A DNA stretch of 64,000 nt from Fluviicoccus sp. (GCF_030646115.1 NZ_JAUSMX010000014.1:1-64000), one strand, 5' to 3'. Numbered from the stretch's first letter, positions 19,499 to 28,631 are shown. Made by a program: numbers and translations. Notes: a model not told the origin generated them from the sequence alone.

Positions 19499-19559
19499 AT
19501 GAAGACGGCCAGACTTAACCGTATCTCCGCATGCCTGTACCGGCTGCCCTGACGGGCAG
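19499..19559 (+). promoter_or_regulatory. Short reading frame and hairpin in the leuA leader
   Basis: A 17-codon frame (ATG 19499, stop 19550-19552) encodes MKTARLNRISACLYRLP. Its stop sits inside a small hairpin (CTGCCC 19544-19549 / GGGCAG 19554-19559) about 80 bp before leuA. The layout recalls attenuation leaders, but only three scattered Leu codons are present and no good T-run follows, so the assignment is weak. Confidence 0.2.
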
Positions 19560-19639
19560 GTCATCTATTCTTGCGTTTGCACGTCCGCTGATTCCGATCT
19601 TCTTCCCGAATATTCCAACCTGATTTGCGAGCTTTTGTC

Positions 19640-21187
19640 ATGAGCAAAGACAAACTGATTATTTTTGATACCACCATGCGTGACGGCGAACAAAGCCCCG
19701 GCGCTTCCATGACCCTGGAAGAGAAGGTGCGCATCGGCAAGGCGCTGGAACGGATGCGGGTGGATGTCATTGAAGCCGGTTTCGCCATTGCCAGTCAGGG
19801 AGATTTTGCCGCCGTCAAGGCGGTGGCCGAGGCCGTCAAGGACTCCCGGATCTGCTCGCTGGCCCGCGCCCGCGCCGAGGATATTGACCGCGCCGCCGAA
19901 GCGCTGAAGAATGCTAACGCCGCCCGTATCCATACCTTCATTGCCACCAGCCCCATCCACATGAAGTACAAGCTGCGTCTGGAGCCTGAGGCGGTGATTG
20001 AAAGCGCCGTGCGCGCGGTCAAGTACGCCCGCAATCTGGTGGAGGATGTCGAGTTTTCCTGTGAGGATGCCGGTCGCTCCGAAATCGATTTCCTGTGCCG
20101 CATCATCGAGGCCGCCATCAACGCCGGTGCGCGCACCATCAATATTCCGGATACCGTGGGCTACGCCATTCCCGGCCAGTTCGGGGAAACCATCAAGACC
20201 TTGCTGACGCGGATACCGAATGCCGACAAGGCCGTCTTTTCGGTGCATTGCCACAATGATCTGGGATTGGCCGTCGCCAACTCGCTGTCCGCCGTGCTCA
20301 ACGGTGCGCGGCAAGTGGAATGCACCATCAATGGTCTGGGAGAGCGTGCCGGTAACGCGGCGCTGGAAGAGATCGTCATGGCCGTGCGTACTCGTCATGA
20401 CTTGTTCCCGGTAGAAACCACCATCCGCAGCCAGGAAATCGTACCGACCTCGCGCCTGGTGTCCAGCATTACCGGATTCCCTGTGCAGCCGAACAAGGCC
20501 ATTGTTGGCGCCAACGCTTTCGCCCATGAGTCAGGCATCCATCAGGACGGCGTGCTCAAGCATCGCGAAACCTATGAAATCATGCGCGCTGAAGATGTGG
20601 GCTGGAATGCCAACCGCATGGTGCTAGGCAAGCATTCCGGCCGCGCTGCCTTTCGCGCCCGTCTGGAGCAGCTGGGCATTGCGGCGGGCAGCGACAATTC
20701 CCTGAATCAGTTGTTCATGCGTTTCAAGGAGTTGGCGGACAAAAAACATGAAATCTTTGATGAAGACATTCATGCCCTGGTCAGTGACACCCAAACTGAA
20801 GTTGAGGAAACCTACAAGCTGGGCAGCTTGGAAGTGACCTCCAAATCCGGCACCAAGCCGGAAGCCAAACTGACCATCGTCGTCAATGGCGACAGCAAGC
20901 CGGTCACGGCAGTGGGTTCCGGTCCGGTTGATGCGACGTTCCGCGCCATTGAGGCCATTGCCCATTCCGGCACCACGCTGGAGCTGTATTCGGTGAATGC
21001 CATTACCAGCGGCACCGACTCCCAGGGCGAAGTGACCGTCCGGCTGAACCAGGCCGGCCGCATCATCAACGGTCATGGCGCTGATACCGATATCGTCATT
21101 GCCAGCGCCAAGGCCTACCTGAATGCGCTGAACCTGATGGTATCGAACGTTGAGCGCGCGCATCCGCAAGAAGGCGAGGATATTTAA
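19640..21187 (+). CDS. leuA: 2-isopropylmalate synthase
   Basis: LeuA condenses acetyl-CoA with 2-ketoisovalerate, the first committed step of leucine synthesis. The 515-residue product starts at ATG 19640. It has the catalytic TIM barrel ([17 protein letters not shown] at the start; [15 protein letters not shown] with the metal-binding HxH near residue 200; [16 protein letters not shown]) and the C-terminal LeuA dimer domain that binds leucine for feedback inhibition (about 380-510: [16 protein letters not shown] ... [16 protein letters not shown]). The upstream frame is open five further codons but lacks a better start. The HolD-like gene begins at the stop codon, so transcription may continue into it. 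Confidence 0.97.
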   Translation: MSKDKLIIFDTTMRDGEQSPGASMTLEEKVRIGKALERMRVDVIEAGFAIASQGDFAAVKAVAEAVKDSRICSLARARAEDIDRAAEALKNANAARIHTFIATSPIHMKYKLRLEPEAVIESAVRAVKYARNLVEDVEFSCEDAGRSEIDFLCRIIEAAINAGARTINIPDTVGYAIPGQFGETIKTLLTRIPNADKAVFSVHCHNDLGLAVANSLSAVLNGARQVECTINGLGERAGNAALEEIVMAVRTRHDLFPVETTIRSQEIVPTSRLVSSITGFPVQPNKAIVGANAFAHESGIHQDGVLKHRETYEIMRAEDVGWNANRMVLGKHSGRAAFRARLEQLGIAAGSDNSLNQLFMRFKELADKKHEIFDEDIHALVSDTQTEVEETYKLGSLEVTSKSGTKPEAKLTIVVNGDSKPVTAVGSGPVDATFRAIEAIAHSGTTLELYSVNAITSGTDSQGEVTVRLNQAGRIINGHGADTDIVIASAKAYLNALNLMVSNVERAHPQEGEDI

Positions 21188-22047
21188 TGCCCGGTTTGGG
21201 GGATGAGGGACGTCGTCAGGCCTATCTGGCGGCGTTAGGCATTCCCCTGTGGACGGCGCGGCAACCGATCGCTCACGCGGCGGCAGCCCAGTCCTTGGCC
21301 TACGCGGCCTTTATGGCGGATGAAAATGATTTTCCAGAGGAAAATCATGAGGTAGCCTTGGAGTCCTCATTCGGGGATCATGCTTTGGCTGAAGAGTCTG
21401 CCTCGCCACCCGGCTATGATGAGGATGACGATTCAGCGTATCTGTCCGGCAGTGACGGCCCACCTGATGATGGTCCGCCACTGGATGCCTATCTGGATGA
21501 TCCGGACATTCGCGCCGCTGCCACCCGTGGACCACAGTCCGGCCGCGCCCTGACCCGACAGGTTCTGGGCCATTCTGATACAGCCAGCGTAAAGCCCAAC
21601 AGCCCTCCGCGCGTGGTCCCTCCGGAGCTGACTCAAGAAGATCTGCAACCGGTCCGCTTCCAGTTTGCCCTGTTTCCCTGCGGTGTGCATGGCCTGATTG
21701 TGCCGCGCTTCCAGTTGCTCAGTCCCAGTGAGGACAAGCTGCTGGGCAACCTGTTGCAGGCGGTGACCGGTGTGCGCGCGGCTCCGTTACAGTTTGCCTG
21801 GCCTATGGTGTCCAATCACGCCATGCCGCAGCATCGTCGCGCCGCCTGTGAGGCCTTGGGGGCATTTCTGGCGCGTCAGGCGGCCGGAACCCTGAAAGGC
21901 TTTGTGTTGCTGGGTGAGCATGAGGAAGCTTTGCATCAGATGCTGGCCGCCAGCACGGCCCTGACGGTCAAGCGTCAGTCAGGATTAGGCAGCTTGTTGC
22001 AACAACCCATGCGAAAGAGGGAGTTATGGCTGGCTCTTCAGGATTGA
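21187..22047 (+). CDS. HolD-like DNA polymerase III psi subunit (probable)
   Basis: The 286-residue product has no obvious catalytic domain. Its N-terminus, RRQAYLAALGIPLWTARQP, closely matches the psi (HolD) N-terminal motif of gammaproteobacteria (E. coli RRDWQLQQLGITQWSLRRP), the part that contacts chi (HolC). The gene overlaps rimI, exactly the holD-rimI linkage of E. coli. Residues about 45-155 form an acidic, Pro/Asp-rich insertion not found in E. coli psi (137 residues). The C-terminal half (RFQFALFPCGVHGLIVPRF ... GFVLLGEHEEA ... RKRELWLALQD) has the alternating pattern of an alpha/beta domain. Assignment is inference from motif plus context. It starts at the leuA stop codon. Confidence 0.6.
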   Translation: MPGLGDEGRRQAYLAALGIPLWTARQPIAHAAAAQSLAYAAFMADENDFPEENHEVALESSFGDHALAEESASPPGYDEDDDSAYLSGSDGPPDDGPPLDAYLDDPDIRAAATRGPQSGRALTRQVLGHSDTASVKPNSPPRVVPPELTQEDLQPVRFQFALFPCGVHGLIVPRFQLLSPSEDKLLGNLLQAVTGVRAAPLQFAWPMVSNHAMPQHRRAACEALGAFLARQAAGTLKGFVLLGEHEEALHQMLAASTALTVKRQSGLGSLLQQPMRKRELWLALQD

Positions 22048-22487
22048 CTTTGCGGCCGATGACGTCAGCCGACTTGCCCGGCGTGTTGGCCATTGAGCGA
22101 CAGGTGCAATTTGCGCCGTGGTCGGAAAAGCTGTTTGTGGATGGCCTGGAGCGCGGCCATGATTGCCGGGTCGCCGCGGATGATGGCGGGGCGGTGTATG
22201 GCTTCAGCGTGGTGCAATACATTCTGGATGAGGCGCACTTGCTTAATATTGCGGTTGATCCGGGGAGTCAGGGCAAAGGCATTGGCAGGCGGTTGCTGAC
22301 GGCTCTCACCGAAGAGGCTGCCGGTAAATCGTCGTCAACCGTTTTTCTGGAGGTTCGCTCGGGGAATGCAAATGCCATCCGGATGTATCAGATGGCGGGG
22401 TTCAATGAAATCGGGCTGCGCAAGAATTACTACCCGGCTCCCCAAGGCGGCAAGGAACATGCGGTGATGATGGCGCTGGTGCTCTAG
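22026..22487 (+). CDS. rimI: Ribosomal protein S18-alanine N-acetyltransferase
   Basis: RimI acetylates the N-terminal alanine of ribosomal protein S18. The 153-residue protein is a compact GNAT domain: N-terminal LRPMTSADLPGVLAIER, the acetyl-CoA pyrophosphate-binding loop VDPGSQGKGIGRRLL (Q/R-x-x-G-x-G/A), and the RimI-typical C-terminal segment LEVRSGNANAIRMYQMAGFNEIGLRKNYYP. It overlaps the preceding HolD-like gene by 22 bp, and its stop is 3 bp from the stop of the convergent CitE-like gene. GAGGGAGTT precedes the ATG. Orthology is supported both by sequence and by the holD-rimI arrangement. Confidence 0.95.
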   Translation: MAGSSGLTLRPMTSADLPGVLAIERQVQFAPWSEKLFVDGLERGHDCRVAADDGGAVYGFSVVQYILDEAHLLNIAVDPGSQGKGIGRRLLTALTEEAAGKSSSTVFLEVRSGNANAIRMYQMAGFNEIGLRKNYYPAPQGGKEHAVMMALVL

Positions 22488-22490
22488 GCG

Positions 22491-23423
22491 TCAGGCGGGA
22501 ATTTTGTGTTGTTGATCCCGGCTGCCTGGATCAATGCCGAAGTGAGAAGCCCTGTCGACCATGCGTACGGCCCAAGCCCGGTGGGTGGCGGGCTCCAGCA
22601 TGGCGCCGTCGTACTTGAATACTGCAGGGGCCTGTTCGTTGAGGATGTGCATCGCCGCCTCATAGTCCTCAAGCGGGACCTTCAGCGCCCGGTGAATCAC
22701 GGCAAGCTGTCCAGGGTGAATGGCGGTCTTGCCGACCAGTCCGTGCGCCATGTCCAGTTCCAGTTCTGCTTGCAACAGATCAGGGTTGTCCATGCGCTCA
22801 CAGACCGGTGCGGTCAGCGCAAACCCGGCGGACCCCATCAGCGCCGTCAGCATGCCGATGACATAACCGACCGGACTTTGGTAAATGGTCAGCGAGCGGT
22901 GGCGCCGTAATCCCAGCACCGCGAGTAAGTCGTTGCCGCCAATGCGCAGGGCGAGAATGCGTTCGGGGTGGGTTGCCGATAAGGCGTCACGAAGCTCCTG
23001 CATCGCCCGGCTGTCAAAAACCTCAGCGGTCTCCAGTGTTGGCATCAGGTTCCAGTGCGGAGACTGAAACAGCGGCCGCCAGGTTTCCAGGTCATCGAGC
23101 CGGAATTTCGGCAACACAAAACCATCCAGCTGCGAGGCCAGCGGCCAGTCGCCGGCAATATGTAATCCCATGTCGGCATGACGGGGGCGGACGAATACCA
23201 ACGGGGCGGCATGGGAGCCTATGGCTTCGTGTTCCGACAGATCCTTCAGCAGGCATTGCAGGTTGGACAAGCCCTGACTTACGTCGCCATCGGCAACCGC
23301 ATCCTCCAGGCAAATCACCAATGAACGCAATCCGGGAATTTTGCCTCCCCTGACGATATCGAACAAGTCAGGGCGGGTCGCCGGCATGTACAGGGTTGCG
23401 CCCAGGGCGTAGGGGGAAGTCAT
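22491..23423 (-). CDS. CitE-like HpcH/HpaI aldolase/lyase of the Ter-associated module
   Basis: This 310-residue protein belongs to the HpcH/HpaI aldolase/citrate lyase beta superfamily: a TIM barrel with RSLVICLEDAVADGDV early and PTLETAEVFDS and RIGGNDLL in the middle. The acidic residues in these segments are those expected to hold Mg2+ and substrate. It is the last gene of the leftward Ter arm and overlaps the StiP-type gene by 4 bp (ATGA-type). CitE-like lyases, PRTases, HAD phosphatases and ATP-grasp enzymes recur together in Ter loci and were proposed by Anantharaman, Iyer and Aravind to make a nucleoside-like metabolite. The actual substrate is unknown. Confidence 0.88.
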   Translation of the reverse strand: MTSPYALGATLYMPATRPDLFDIVRGGKIPGLRSLVICLEDAVADGDVSQGLSNLQCLLKDLSEHEAIGSHAAPLVFVRPRHADMGLHIAGDWPLASQLDGFVLPKFRLDDLETWRPLFQSPHWNLMPTLETAEVFDSRAMQELRDALSATHPERILALRIGGNDLLAVLGLRRHRSLTIYQSPVGYVIGMLTALMGSAGFALTAPVCERMDNPDLLQAELELDMAHGLVGKTAIHPGQLAVIHRALKVPLEDYEAAMHILNEQAPAVFKYDGAMLEPATHRAWAVRMVDRASHFGIDPGSRDQQHKIPA

Positions 23424-24511
23424 GATGATTCATGCACCTTCTTGATCAGGGTAATGGCGCGATAGGGGCCCAGATCACCCGTCGCGGTTTCAATACGGAC
23501 GCCGTTCTGCTGGCCAAGGTGTATCAATAACTGAACGTCGGGATCTTCTGGCCGACTGACCAGTATCCTTTCAGGCATGCGGCGGAGAACGGCGCGCGTG
23601 GCCTCGGCAATTCCGGGCTTGATCAGGTTCAAATTGTCTATCCGATATTCCGCGCGGATTCTATCGATGACAGCGCCCGCCCATTGTTGGTGATGTGTTC
23701 GCATGGCCTCAGTCCAGACAGCCGGAGCCGTACCGGCAAGCCGCTGACGTTCCCGGTCAATGGTGTCGATGAAGAGACGGCTGACATCATGCGCCTGCAA
23801 GTGATGCCACAGCATGCAGCCATGATAGCCCTCCGTGGTCAGGATTGTCCGTGAAATCAGACCGGACACCGTAGCGCCCATGATGCCGGACGGAATCAGC
23901 CAGTCATCGCCGCCGGCGGCCAGCCAGGCGTGACCGCAGGGGTCAGTGAGCGTGACCAAGGGCAAGAGCTGAGGAAACCGGGGGTCATCCGCCAGGCTGC
24001 GTTGCAGTTCGCGACTGATGGCGCCCTTGCCGGTCCAGCCATCGACAAAGATGATGGATTCGCTGCCATGCCGGGCAATGATTTCCTCCAGCGCCTGCCG
24101 GTCTATGCCCCGGTCACGAATGATGCTGATGCCATAATGACAGGCCTCAATTCCCCGTTCGGTCAGCGCCCGCCGTAACAGCACGCCCAGGGGCGCTCCC
24201 GCCCGGACAAAACTGACCAGTGTGTACGACGGGCGACTCAGTAGCGCCAGCGCATTGGCCAGCGCCGCCACGTCACTGCCCATGCGCGCCGCACCTTGAG
24301 CCAGCGCTTGCTCGAACAGCGCCTGGTGTACCGGGGAGGGGGCGTGTTCGGCACCAATCATTTCGGAATAATGGCGTTTGCCGGACTGGATCAGCTGCTC
24401 TTTTTCCGCATTGGAAGTGACCTCAATGCTGAGGGGTTGCAGCAGAAACCGGACATCTTCCGGGGCATAGGAGCCGGAAAAGGGCTCAGTCGAAATCGGG
24501 AGCATGGTCAT
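23420..24511 (-). CDS. StiP-type protein: PRTase-like domain plus PELOTA RNA-binding domain
   Basis: This 363-residue protein matches proteins annotated as cysteine protease StiP; domain analyses of Ter loci instead interpret the core as a phosphoribosyltransferase fold. Visible features are SYAPEDVRFLLQPL at the N-terminus, SFVRAGAPLGVLLRRAL, SIIFVDGWTGKGAISREL (a PRPP-loop-like segment), and GYHGCMLWHH. A C-terminal PELOTA-like segment (about residues 285-360) includes LNLIKPGIAEATRAVLRR and PYRAITLIKKV. Two in-frame ATGs (24511, 24505) are possible; AAGGGA lies just upstream. It overlaps the HAD gene by 26 bp and the CitE-like gene by 4 bp, so translation is probably coupled. Protease activity is not supported by anything visible. 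Confidence 0.82.
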   Translation of the reverse strand: MTMLPISTEPFSGSYAPEDVRFLLQPLSIEVTSNAEKEQLIQSGKRHYSEMIGAEHAPSPVHQALFEQALAQGAARMGSDVAALANALALLSRPSYTLVSFVRAGAPLGVLLRRALTERGIEACHYGISIIRDRGIDRQALEEIIARHGSESIIFVDGWTGKGAISRELQRSLADDPRFPQLLPLVTLTDPCGHAWLAAGGDDWLIPSGIMGATVSGLISRTILTTEGYHGCMLWHHLQAHDVSRLFIDTIDRERQRLAGTAPAVWTEAMRTHHQQWAGAVIDRIRAEYRIDNLNLIKPGIAEATRAVLRRMPERILVSRPEDPDVQLLIHLGQQNGVRIETATGDLGPYRAITLIKKVHESS

Positions 24512-25301
24512 ACCGTCCCTTGCGTTGCAAATGGTCGGCCAGTTCGTCGGCGAGCCAGTGGGCAATTTGTCCCTGGCGCGGGGTTCCCCACCAATGACAT
24601 TCTCCCAGGAAGCCGAGGTCGGACAGGCTGTCGCCGAAGCCGAGCACCACCCGTTCTCCCTGTTGCTGCCGGTCCTGTTCCAGCAGGAACATCACAGCCG
24701 CCTTCTTGTTGACCGGGTTTGGCAGCAAGGCCAGGTTGTTGCCGTTCATGTGCTGGTAGAAACCGGCCAATTGTCCGCCCGCCGTCAGTGTATCGGCCAG
24801 CGTCCGCAGGATGTGGTCGTCCTGATGCTCCTGCTTCACGACCAGATAGGCGCTGAGGCCTTCCTCCTCAACCACCCAGCTGCGCAGCCGCCAGTTATTG
24901 CGAAGGGCTTCCGCCTGCACCTCTGCCAGCAGGGTCTGAAGTCGCGGGGCATAGTCCGCCAGCTGCTGCTGCATCTGCAGTTGCCATGCCTTGACCGTTT
25001 TGCCATGGGCATCAAGAATGACCGCGCCGTGACTGCAAACCGCCCGCCGGCCAAACGGTAATTGCACCCGTTGCAAGGCTTCCACGCTGCGCGCCGTCAC
25101 CGGCACCACCTCGGCATGGCGGCACAGCCAGCTGACAAATTGATGCTGCACCGGTGTCATGAATGACATGGGTGCGCCGTCCTTGCCGAGGGTGGCGGTG
25201 ATGCGCGGCTGTTCAACGCCTGCCAGATCCAGCCGTCTGCCGGTCTGGAACAGGGTGTCGTCAAGATCCGCCAGTACCAACGGCGCCGGTTCATTCGGCA
25301 T
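24486..25301 (-). CDS. HAD-family phosphatase of the Ter-associated module
   Basis: This 271-residue hydrolase has HAD motif I at residues 11-17 (DLDDTLF, nucleophile D12 and acid D14). A motif II-like Thr sits in VPVTARS, and motif IV is GFGDSLSDLGFL near residue 225. A large cap between motifs II and III makes it look like the sucrose-phosphatase/Cof-type class. It overlaps both neighbours (StiP-type and PRTase-TRSP genes), which supports translational coupling within the Ter biosynthetic arm. In such loci the HAD enzyme is thought to dephosphorylate an intermediate of the nucleoside-like product; the substrate here is unknown. Confidence 0.87.
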   Translation of the reverse strand: MPNEPAPLVLADLDDTLFQTGRRLDLAGVEQPRITATLGKDGAPMSFMTPVQHQFVSWLCRHAEVVPVTARSVEALQRVQLPFGRRAVCSHGAVILDAHGKTVKAWQLQMQQQLADYAPRLQTLLAEVQAEALRNNWRLRSWVVEEEGLSAYLVVKQEHQDDHILRTLADTLTAGGQLAGFYQHMNGNNLALLPNPVNKKAAVMFLLEQDRQQQGERVVLGFGDSLSDLGFLGECHWWGTPRQGQIAHWLADELADHLQRKGRYDHAPDFD

Positions 25302-26415
25302 AAGTCAGAATCTCCAGATTGGGTATCAGTTGCTGCAAGTGAGGATCGACCAGATCCGGCGCGGTTTCCACGCACAGGAGGACGCGGTCATAGTCCTCGG
25401 GACGGACATTATAAAGAAAGTTCGCAATGCCCAGCCCGTAATTGTCCGTGAAGGCGAAGGCATGGCGAATGGCCAGTCCGGTGGCGATCGGTGAGCGGCT
25501 GGTGGAGCCGAAGCGGACGTCCGCACCTTGGGCCGCCAGTTGTTCGGCCAGCAGGAACGGCGGCCAGACAAACTCACTACTGCCCAGCACCAGGATTTTT
25601 TCACCGGGGACGGCGTTCGCCTTGGGAATTCCGGACGACGGTGTGGCGCAGACACCCAGACGGCCCCAGTCCCGGCTAAGATCCGGCGTCCAGGCGCCAC
25701 GGGCGACGGTATCCACGCAAGGCATTTCCGGCGCCGGGGCATGAATGTCCGGTTCCCAGCGCCAACGACCCGACAGCAGACTAATGGCGCTCGCTGTTTC
25801 GCCCAAGGCTGTCTGCACGGCGTCTCCTGACCAGTCGACCAGTGTCGCCGTCACAATACGCTCCAGTTGTGACAATCCGGCGGCGCGCAGCGCCTGTACC
25901 AGATTGATGAAGGTATTGCCGGTCGAGGCCTCGTCATCCACCAGCACCAGGCTCCGCGCTTGCAGTAACTGCTGACAGATGGCTTCGTCAACCGGACGGT
26001 GAATCAGATGGTCGGCGGCGTGGCTGTGCTCCTCGCGGAACACCGTCAGCAGGGGCAGGCCGAGCGAATGGCGGGTGGTGCTTAGATAGAGGGTGTCAGG
26101 CCGTTTCCGGCTCAAGACCTGTTGTACTCCGGCCCCCAAGCCCGTCGCGGTTTCCGCCATGCCGACCACCAGCACCGGGCCCGGCAAATCGTCCGGCAGC
26201 TGATCCGCGAGGGCGGTAAAGGCTGCGCGCATGGCGGCGGGTGCAACCGGAATGTGCCGTCCCAGTACCTTGGAGACGAACAGGAAAGCCCGTTTGGGAT
26301 TCCGGCGTTCAGCAATATCCAGCAGGGTGTCCAGCGGTTGATCGGCGTGGGAGATGTGCAAGGATAATGTGCCCCGCACCAGACGGATCTGGTGGGGGAA
26401 AGCAATTGGAGGCAT
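25291..26415 (-). CDS. Phosphoribosyltransferase with C-terminal TRSP domain
   Basis: This 374-residue protein has an N-terminal PRTase domain with the PRPP-binding loop VLVDDEASTGNTF at residues 157-169, preceded by VLVVGMAETATGLG (about 81-94). A C-terminal TRSP-type domain contains LVLGSSEFVWPPFLLAEQL and the name-giving motif, here as STSRSPI. The protein is a standard member of Ter-linked operons, and the second PRTase-like protein of this one. It would use PRPP to build a ribosylated product together with the ATP-grasp and HAD enzymes. It begins 9 bp after the TerD-protease gene stop and overlaps the HAD gene by 11 bp. Confidence 0.9.
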   Translation of the reverse strand: MPPIAFPHQIRLVRGTLSLHISHADQPLDTLLDIAERRNPKRAFLFVSKVLGRHIPVAPAAMRAAFTALADQLPDDLPGPVLVVGMAETATGLGAGVQQVLSRKRPDTLYLSTTRHSLGLPLLTVFREEHSHAADHLIHRPVDEAICQQLLQARSLVLVDDEASTGNTFINLVQALRAAGLSQLERIVTATLVDWSGDAVQTALGETASAISLLSGRWRWEPDIHAPAPEMPCVDTVARGAWTPDLSRDWGRLGVCATPSSGIPKANAVPGEKILVLGSSEFVWPPFLLAEQLAAQGADVRFGSTSRSPIATGLAIRHAFAFTDNYGLGIANFLYNVRPEDYDRVLLCVETAPDLVDPHLQQLIPNLEILTYAE

Positions 26416-26423
26416 GTGGGGGA

Positions 26424-27563
26424 TTATCCTGAACAGTCAATGCGCCAGAGTGCGCCCTGAACCCGCTTGGCCAGGGCGGAAGTATTGAGCGCGGTCAGAG
26501 CGGAAGGGGATGGCGCGTCGATGCCGACCGCTTCGAGAAACGATAACAACAAGGCGCTTTTGACGGCGAAATTCATGTTCTGGCTTTGCGTTATGGTGGA
26601 CGTCACCATGCCGGCAATGAGGCCATGACCGTCAAACAGCGGGCTGCCGCTGGAGCCGGGCTGGATGGGGGCAGTGAATTGCAGGAACCGCGAGTCATCG
26701 CGCGGCCCCAGCAGTCCTGAAATGCAGCCCTGGGTCACCTGAAGGCCGGAGCCCATGACCCCGGCCAGCGGGAATCCCATGGTGGAGACCGCTTCCCCAA
26801 GCTGACAGCCCGCCCCTTGCCGGAACGATAGCGGCGGGGCGTCGACCGGCTCGCTCAGATGCAGCAACGCGACGTCATTGATGTTGTCCTGCAAGACGAT
26901 TTCGGCCGTGCGCTTGCCGCCAAAGGCCGACAAACGGATGTTGCGGGCGTTGTCGATGACATGGGCGCAGGTCAGGACATGCCGGGGTGCGATGACAAAA
27001 CCCGTTCCGGTCCAGCGATCCGGGGAGGGATTCGCGGGGCCGTTCTCCCCGGCGGCGGTGCGCGGGTTTCGTTCATCCAGCGCGACGTTCAGCCGTCGAC
27101 CCATGGCCGCCAGCCCGTAGGTGGAGCCTTCCGCCAGCGCCCTTATTTTCCAGGTGTCGCCACGGCGGTAAACCTCCAGCACGATCATGGCGGCATCGGC
27201 GCAACCATGCAGGGGCGGGGCATAGGCATGCAGTCCGGGCAGGCTGACCCGGAAGTTGCGCAGTTGCCCCAGCGGTCCGGCGGCAGCATAGCTGTAGACA
27301 ATCAAAGACAGGCTGTGTACTTGGGCGGGCAGTTGCTTCAGGTGCAATAGCCATTCACAGCGACGGCCATCGCCGCGTGCTTTGGCCCAGGCCTGAGCCT
27401 CTTGCAGATAGGCAGCGGCAGTGACCGGATGCCGTTTGTCATCCATCGGCAGCCAGGCCAGACCGGCATAATCCCCGATCAGGAAGTCACCCTCCGCCTC
27501 CACGACAATGATCGGCTCGTCATGACTCAAAGGGGCATTGGCTCCCGTAATCAGGTCATTCAC
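26424..27563 (-). CDS. TerD-like domain fused to a trypsin-like serine protease
   Basis: The 379-residue protein joins two modules. Residues about 15-162 are a divergent TerD domain: the C-terminal TerD signature EVYRRGDTWKIRALAEGSTYGLAAMGRRLNV lines up with [19 protein letters not shown] of true TerD. The acidic Ca2+-binding [12 protein letters not shown] motif is missing. Residues about 183-345 are a trypsin-like (S1, DegP-like) protease with H201 (GTGFVIAPRHVLTCAHVID), D230 (NDVALLHL) and S305 (QPGSSGSPLF), an intact triad. There is no signal peptide, so it should act in the cytoplasm, probably on or with the Ter assembly. It lies 11 bp from the ATP-grasp gene. Confidence 0.87.
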   Translation of the reverse strand: MNDLITGANAPLSHDEPIIVVEAEGDFLIGDYAGLAWLPMDDKRHPVTAAAYLQEAQAWAKARGDGRRCEWLLHLKQLPAQVHSLSLIVYSYAAAGPLGQLRNFRVSLPGLHAYAPPLHGCADAAMIVLEVYRRGDTWKIRALAEGSTYGLAAMGRRLNVALDERNPRTAAGENGPANPSPDRWTGTGFVIAPRHVLTCAHVIDNARNIRLSAFGGKRTAEIVLQDNINDVALLHLSEPVDAPPLSFRQGAGCQLGEAVSTMGFPLAGVMGSGLQVTQGCISGLLGPRDDSRFLQFTAPIQPGSSGSPLFDGHGLIAGMVTSTITQSQNMNFAVKSALLLSFLEAVGIDAPSPSALTALNTSALAKRVQGALWRIDCSG

Positions 27564-27574
27564 ACAGACTTACC

Positions 27575-28567
27575 TCAGACAGGGATGCCGACACTGACCG
27601 GCCGGACGGTGATATTACCGGACCAGGTATCGGGCGGCAGGTCAAAACCCAGACGGCGGGTCGCAAAAATACCGGGCAGGTTGATACCTCCCGCCAGAGT
27701 ATAGCCAATGCCGCCGGAGGGACGGGGGTTGATTTCCAGCAGGCAGGGCTTGCCGTCCTCATCCTGCCGGGTCTGGATGTTGATGATGCCGTCGCAACCA
27801 AACAGGGCCGCGGCCTGACGCGCCAGTTCAATAACATCGCCTTCGCGGCTGAGTTGCTGGAATCCGTTGATTTTACAGCGGGCCACAGCGGCAATCACGA
27901 CACCGGCCTCGCAGACCATGTCCACCGAGTGCTCTTCGCCCGGCAGGTAGCGCATCACCAGTACCGGCCCCGGTTTGGCGCTCTCGGCATAGGCGTCCAC
28001 GAAACGGCGGGTTTCCACGACACGATGATCGGGATTGGCAAAACAGGCGAAAGGGTCAGCATCATCGTTCAGCCGCCAGAAGCCCTGGCCGAAAATGCCC
28101 ACCACCGGTTTGACGCATAGCGGGAATAGAGCACCCATCTCCGCCACCGCGGCGGTGAGGCCATCGGCATCGTTGACTTCCAAGGTGGCGGGAACCGCCA
28201 GACCTGCGGACTGGCATGCCCGTGTGAACCTGGCCTTGTTGTCCATGGCCTTGAGGCTGTCCAGGTTCATAGCTCCGGTGACCAGGGTCAGGCCCGCCTC
28301 GTTGAAGGTCTGCCGGTACTGTTCATAACCCAGTCCGTCACGTCCGGCATGCACCACCCGCACACCGTGCTCACGGGCGGTTTCCAGAATCCAGGCCAGA
28401 CGGGTTGCCGGGTCTTTAGGCTCCTGAAGCGCGATGTCCGCGACAGCAGTGATATCCGGGCGGTGCTTGCGGTGAGAGCCGAGTATGGTGGCGCGCCCTT
28501 GCAGCGCCTGGCGGGCAGCCAGAATGACATCCCGCTGGCTGGACTGACCTTCCAGAAACCAGATCAT
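27575..28567 (-). CDS. ATP-grasp ligase of the Ter-associated module
   Basis: This 330-residue protein is an ATP-grasp enzyme. It has an N-terminal Rossmann-like part (MIWFLEGQSSQRDVILAARQAL), then the ATP-binding region FPLCVKPVVGIFGQGFWRLN and PVLVMRYLPGEEHSVDMVCE, and the Mg2+-binding end CLLEINPRPSGGIGYTLAGGINLPG. ATP-grasp enzymes link a carboxylate to an amine or thiol through an acyl phosphate. The start at ATG 28567 is supported by AAGGA 7 bp upstream; the open frame extends 35 codons further without a convincing start. It heads the contiguous leftward operon of six Ter-associated genes. The physiological substrate is unknown. Confidence 0.9.
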   Translation of the reverse strand: MIWFLEGQSSQRDVILAARQALQGRATILGSHRKHRPDITAVADIALQEPKDPATRLAWILETAREHGVRVVHAGRDGLGYEQYRQTFNEAGLTLVTGAMNLDSLKAMDNKARFTRACQSAGLAVPATLEVNDADGLTAAVAEMGALFPLCVKPVVGIFGQGFWRLNDDADPFACFANPDHRVVETRRFVDAYAESAKPGPVLVMRYLPGEEHSVDMVCEAGVVIAAVARCKINGFQQLSREGDVIELARQAAALFGCDGIINIQTRQDEDGKPCLLEINPRPSGGIGYTLAGGINLPGIFATRRLGFDLPPDTWSGNITVRPVSVGIPV

Positions 28568-28631
28568 GATTTTTCCTTGGATTTGAATAGTGCGGACGGG
28601 TATTACTGATGAGGGTATGGTTTCCGGCGGG

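Noticed and set aside
19499-19559. A classical leucine attenuator before leuA
   Set aside because: The short frame has only three scattered Leu codons and the hairpin has no T-run; it is kept only as a weak feature.
23420-24511. Protease function for the StiP-type protein
   Set aside because: The family name suggests a cysteine protease, but no catalytic Cys/His pattern is visible and the PRTase/PELOTA interpretation fits the operon better.
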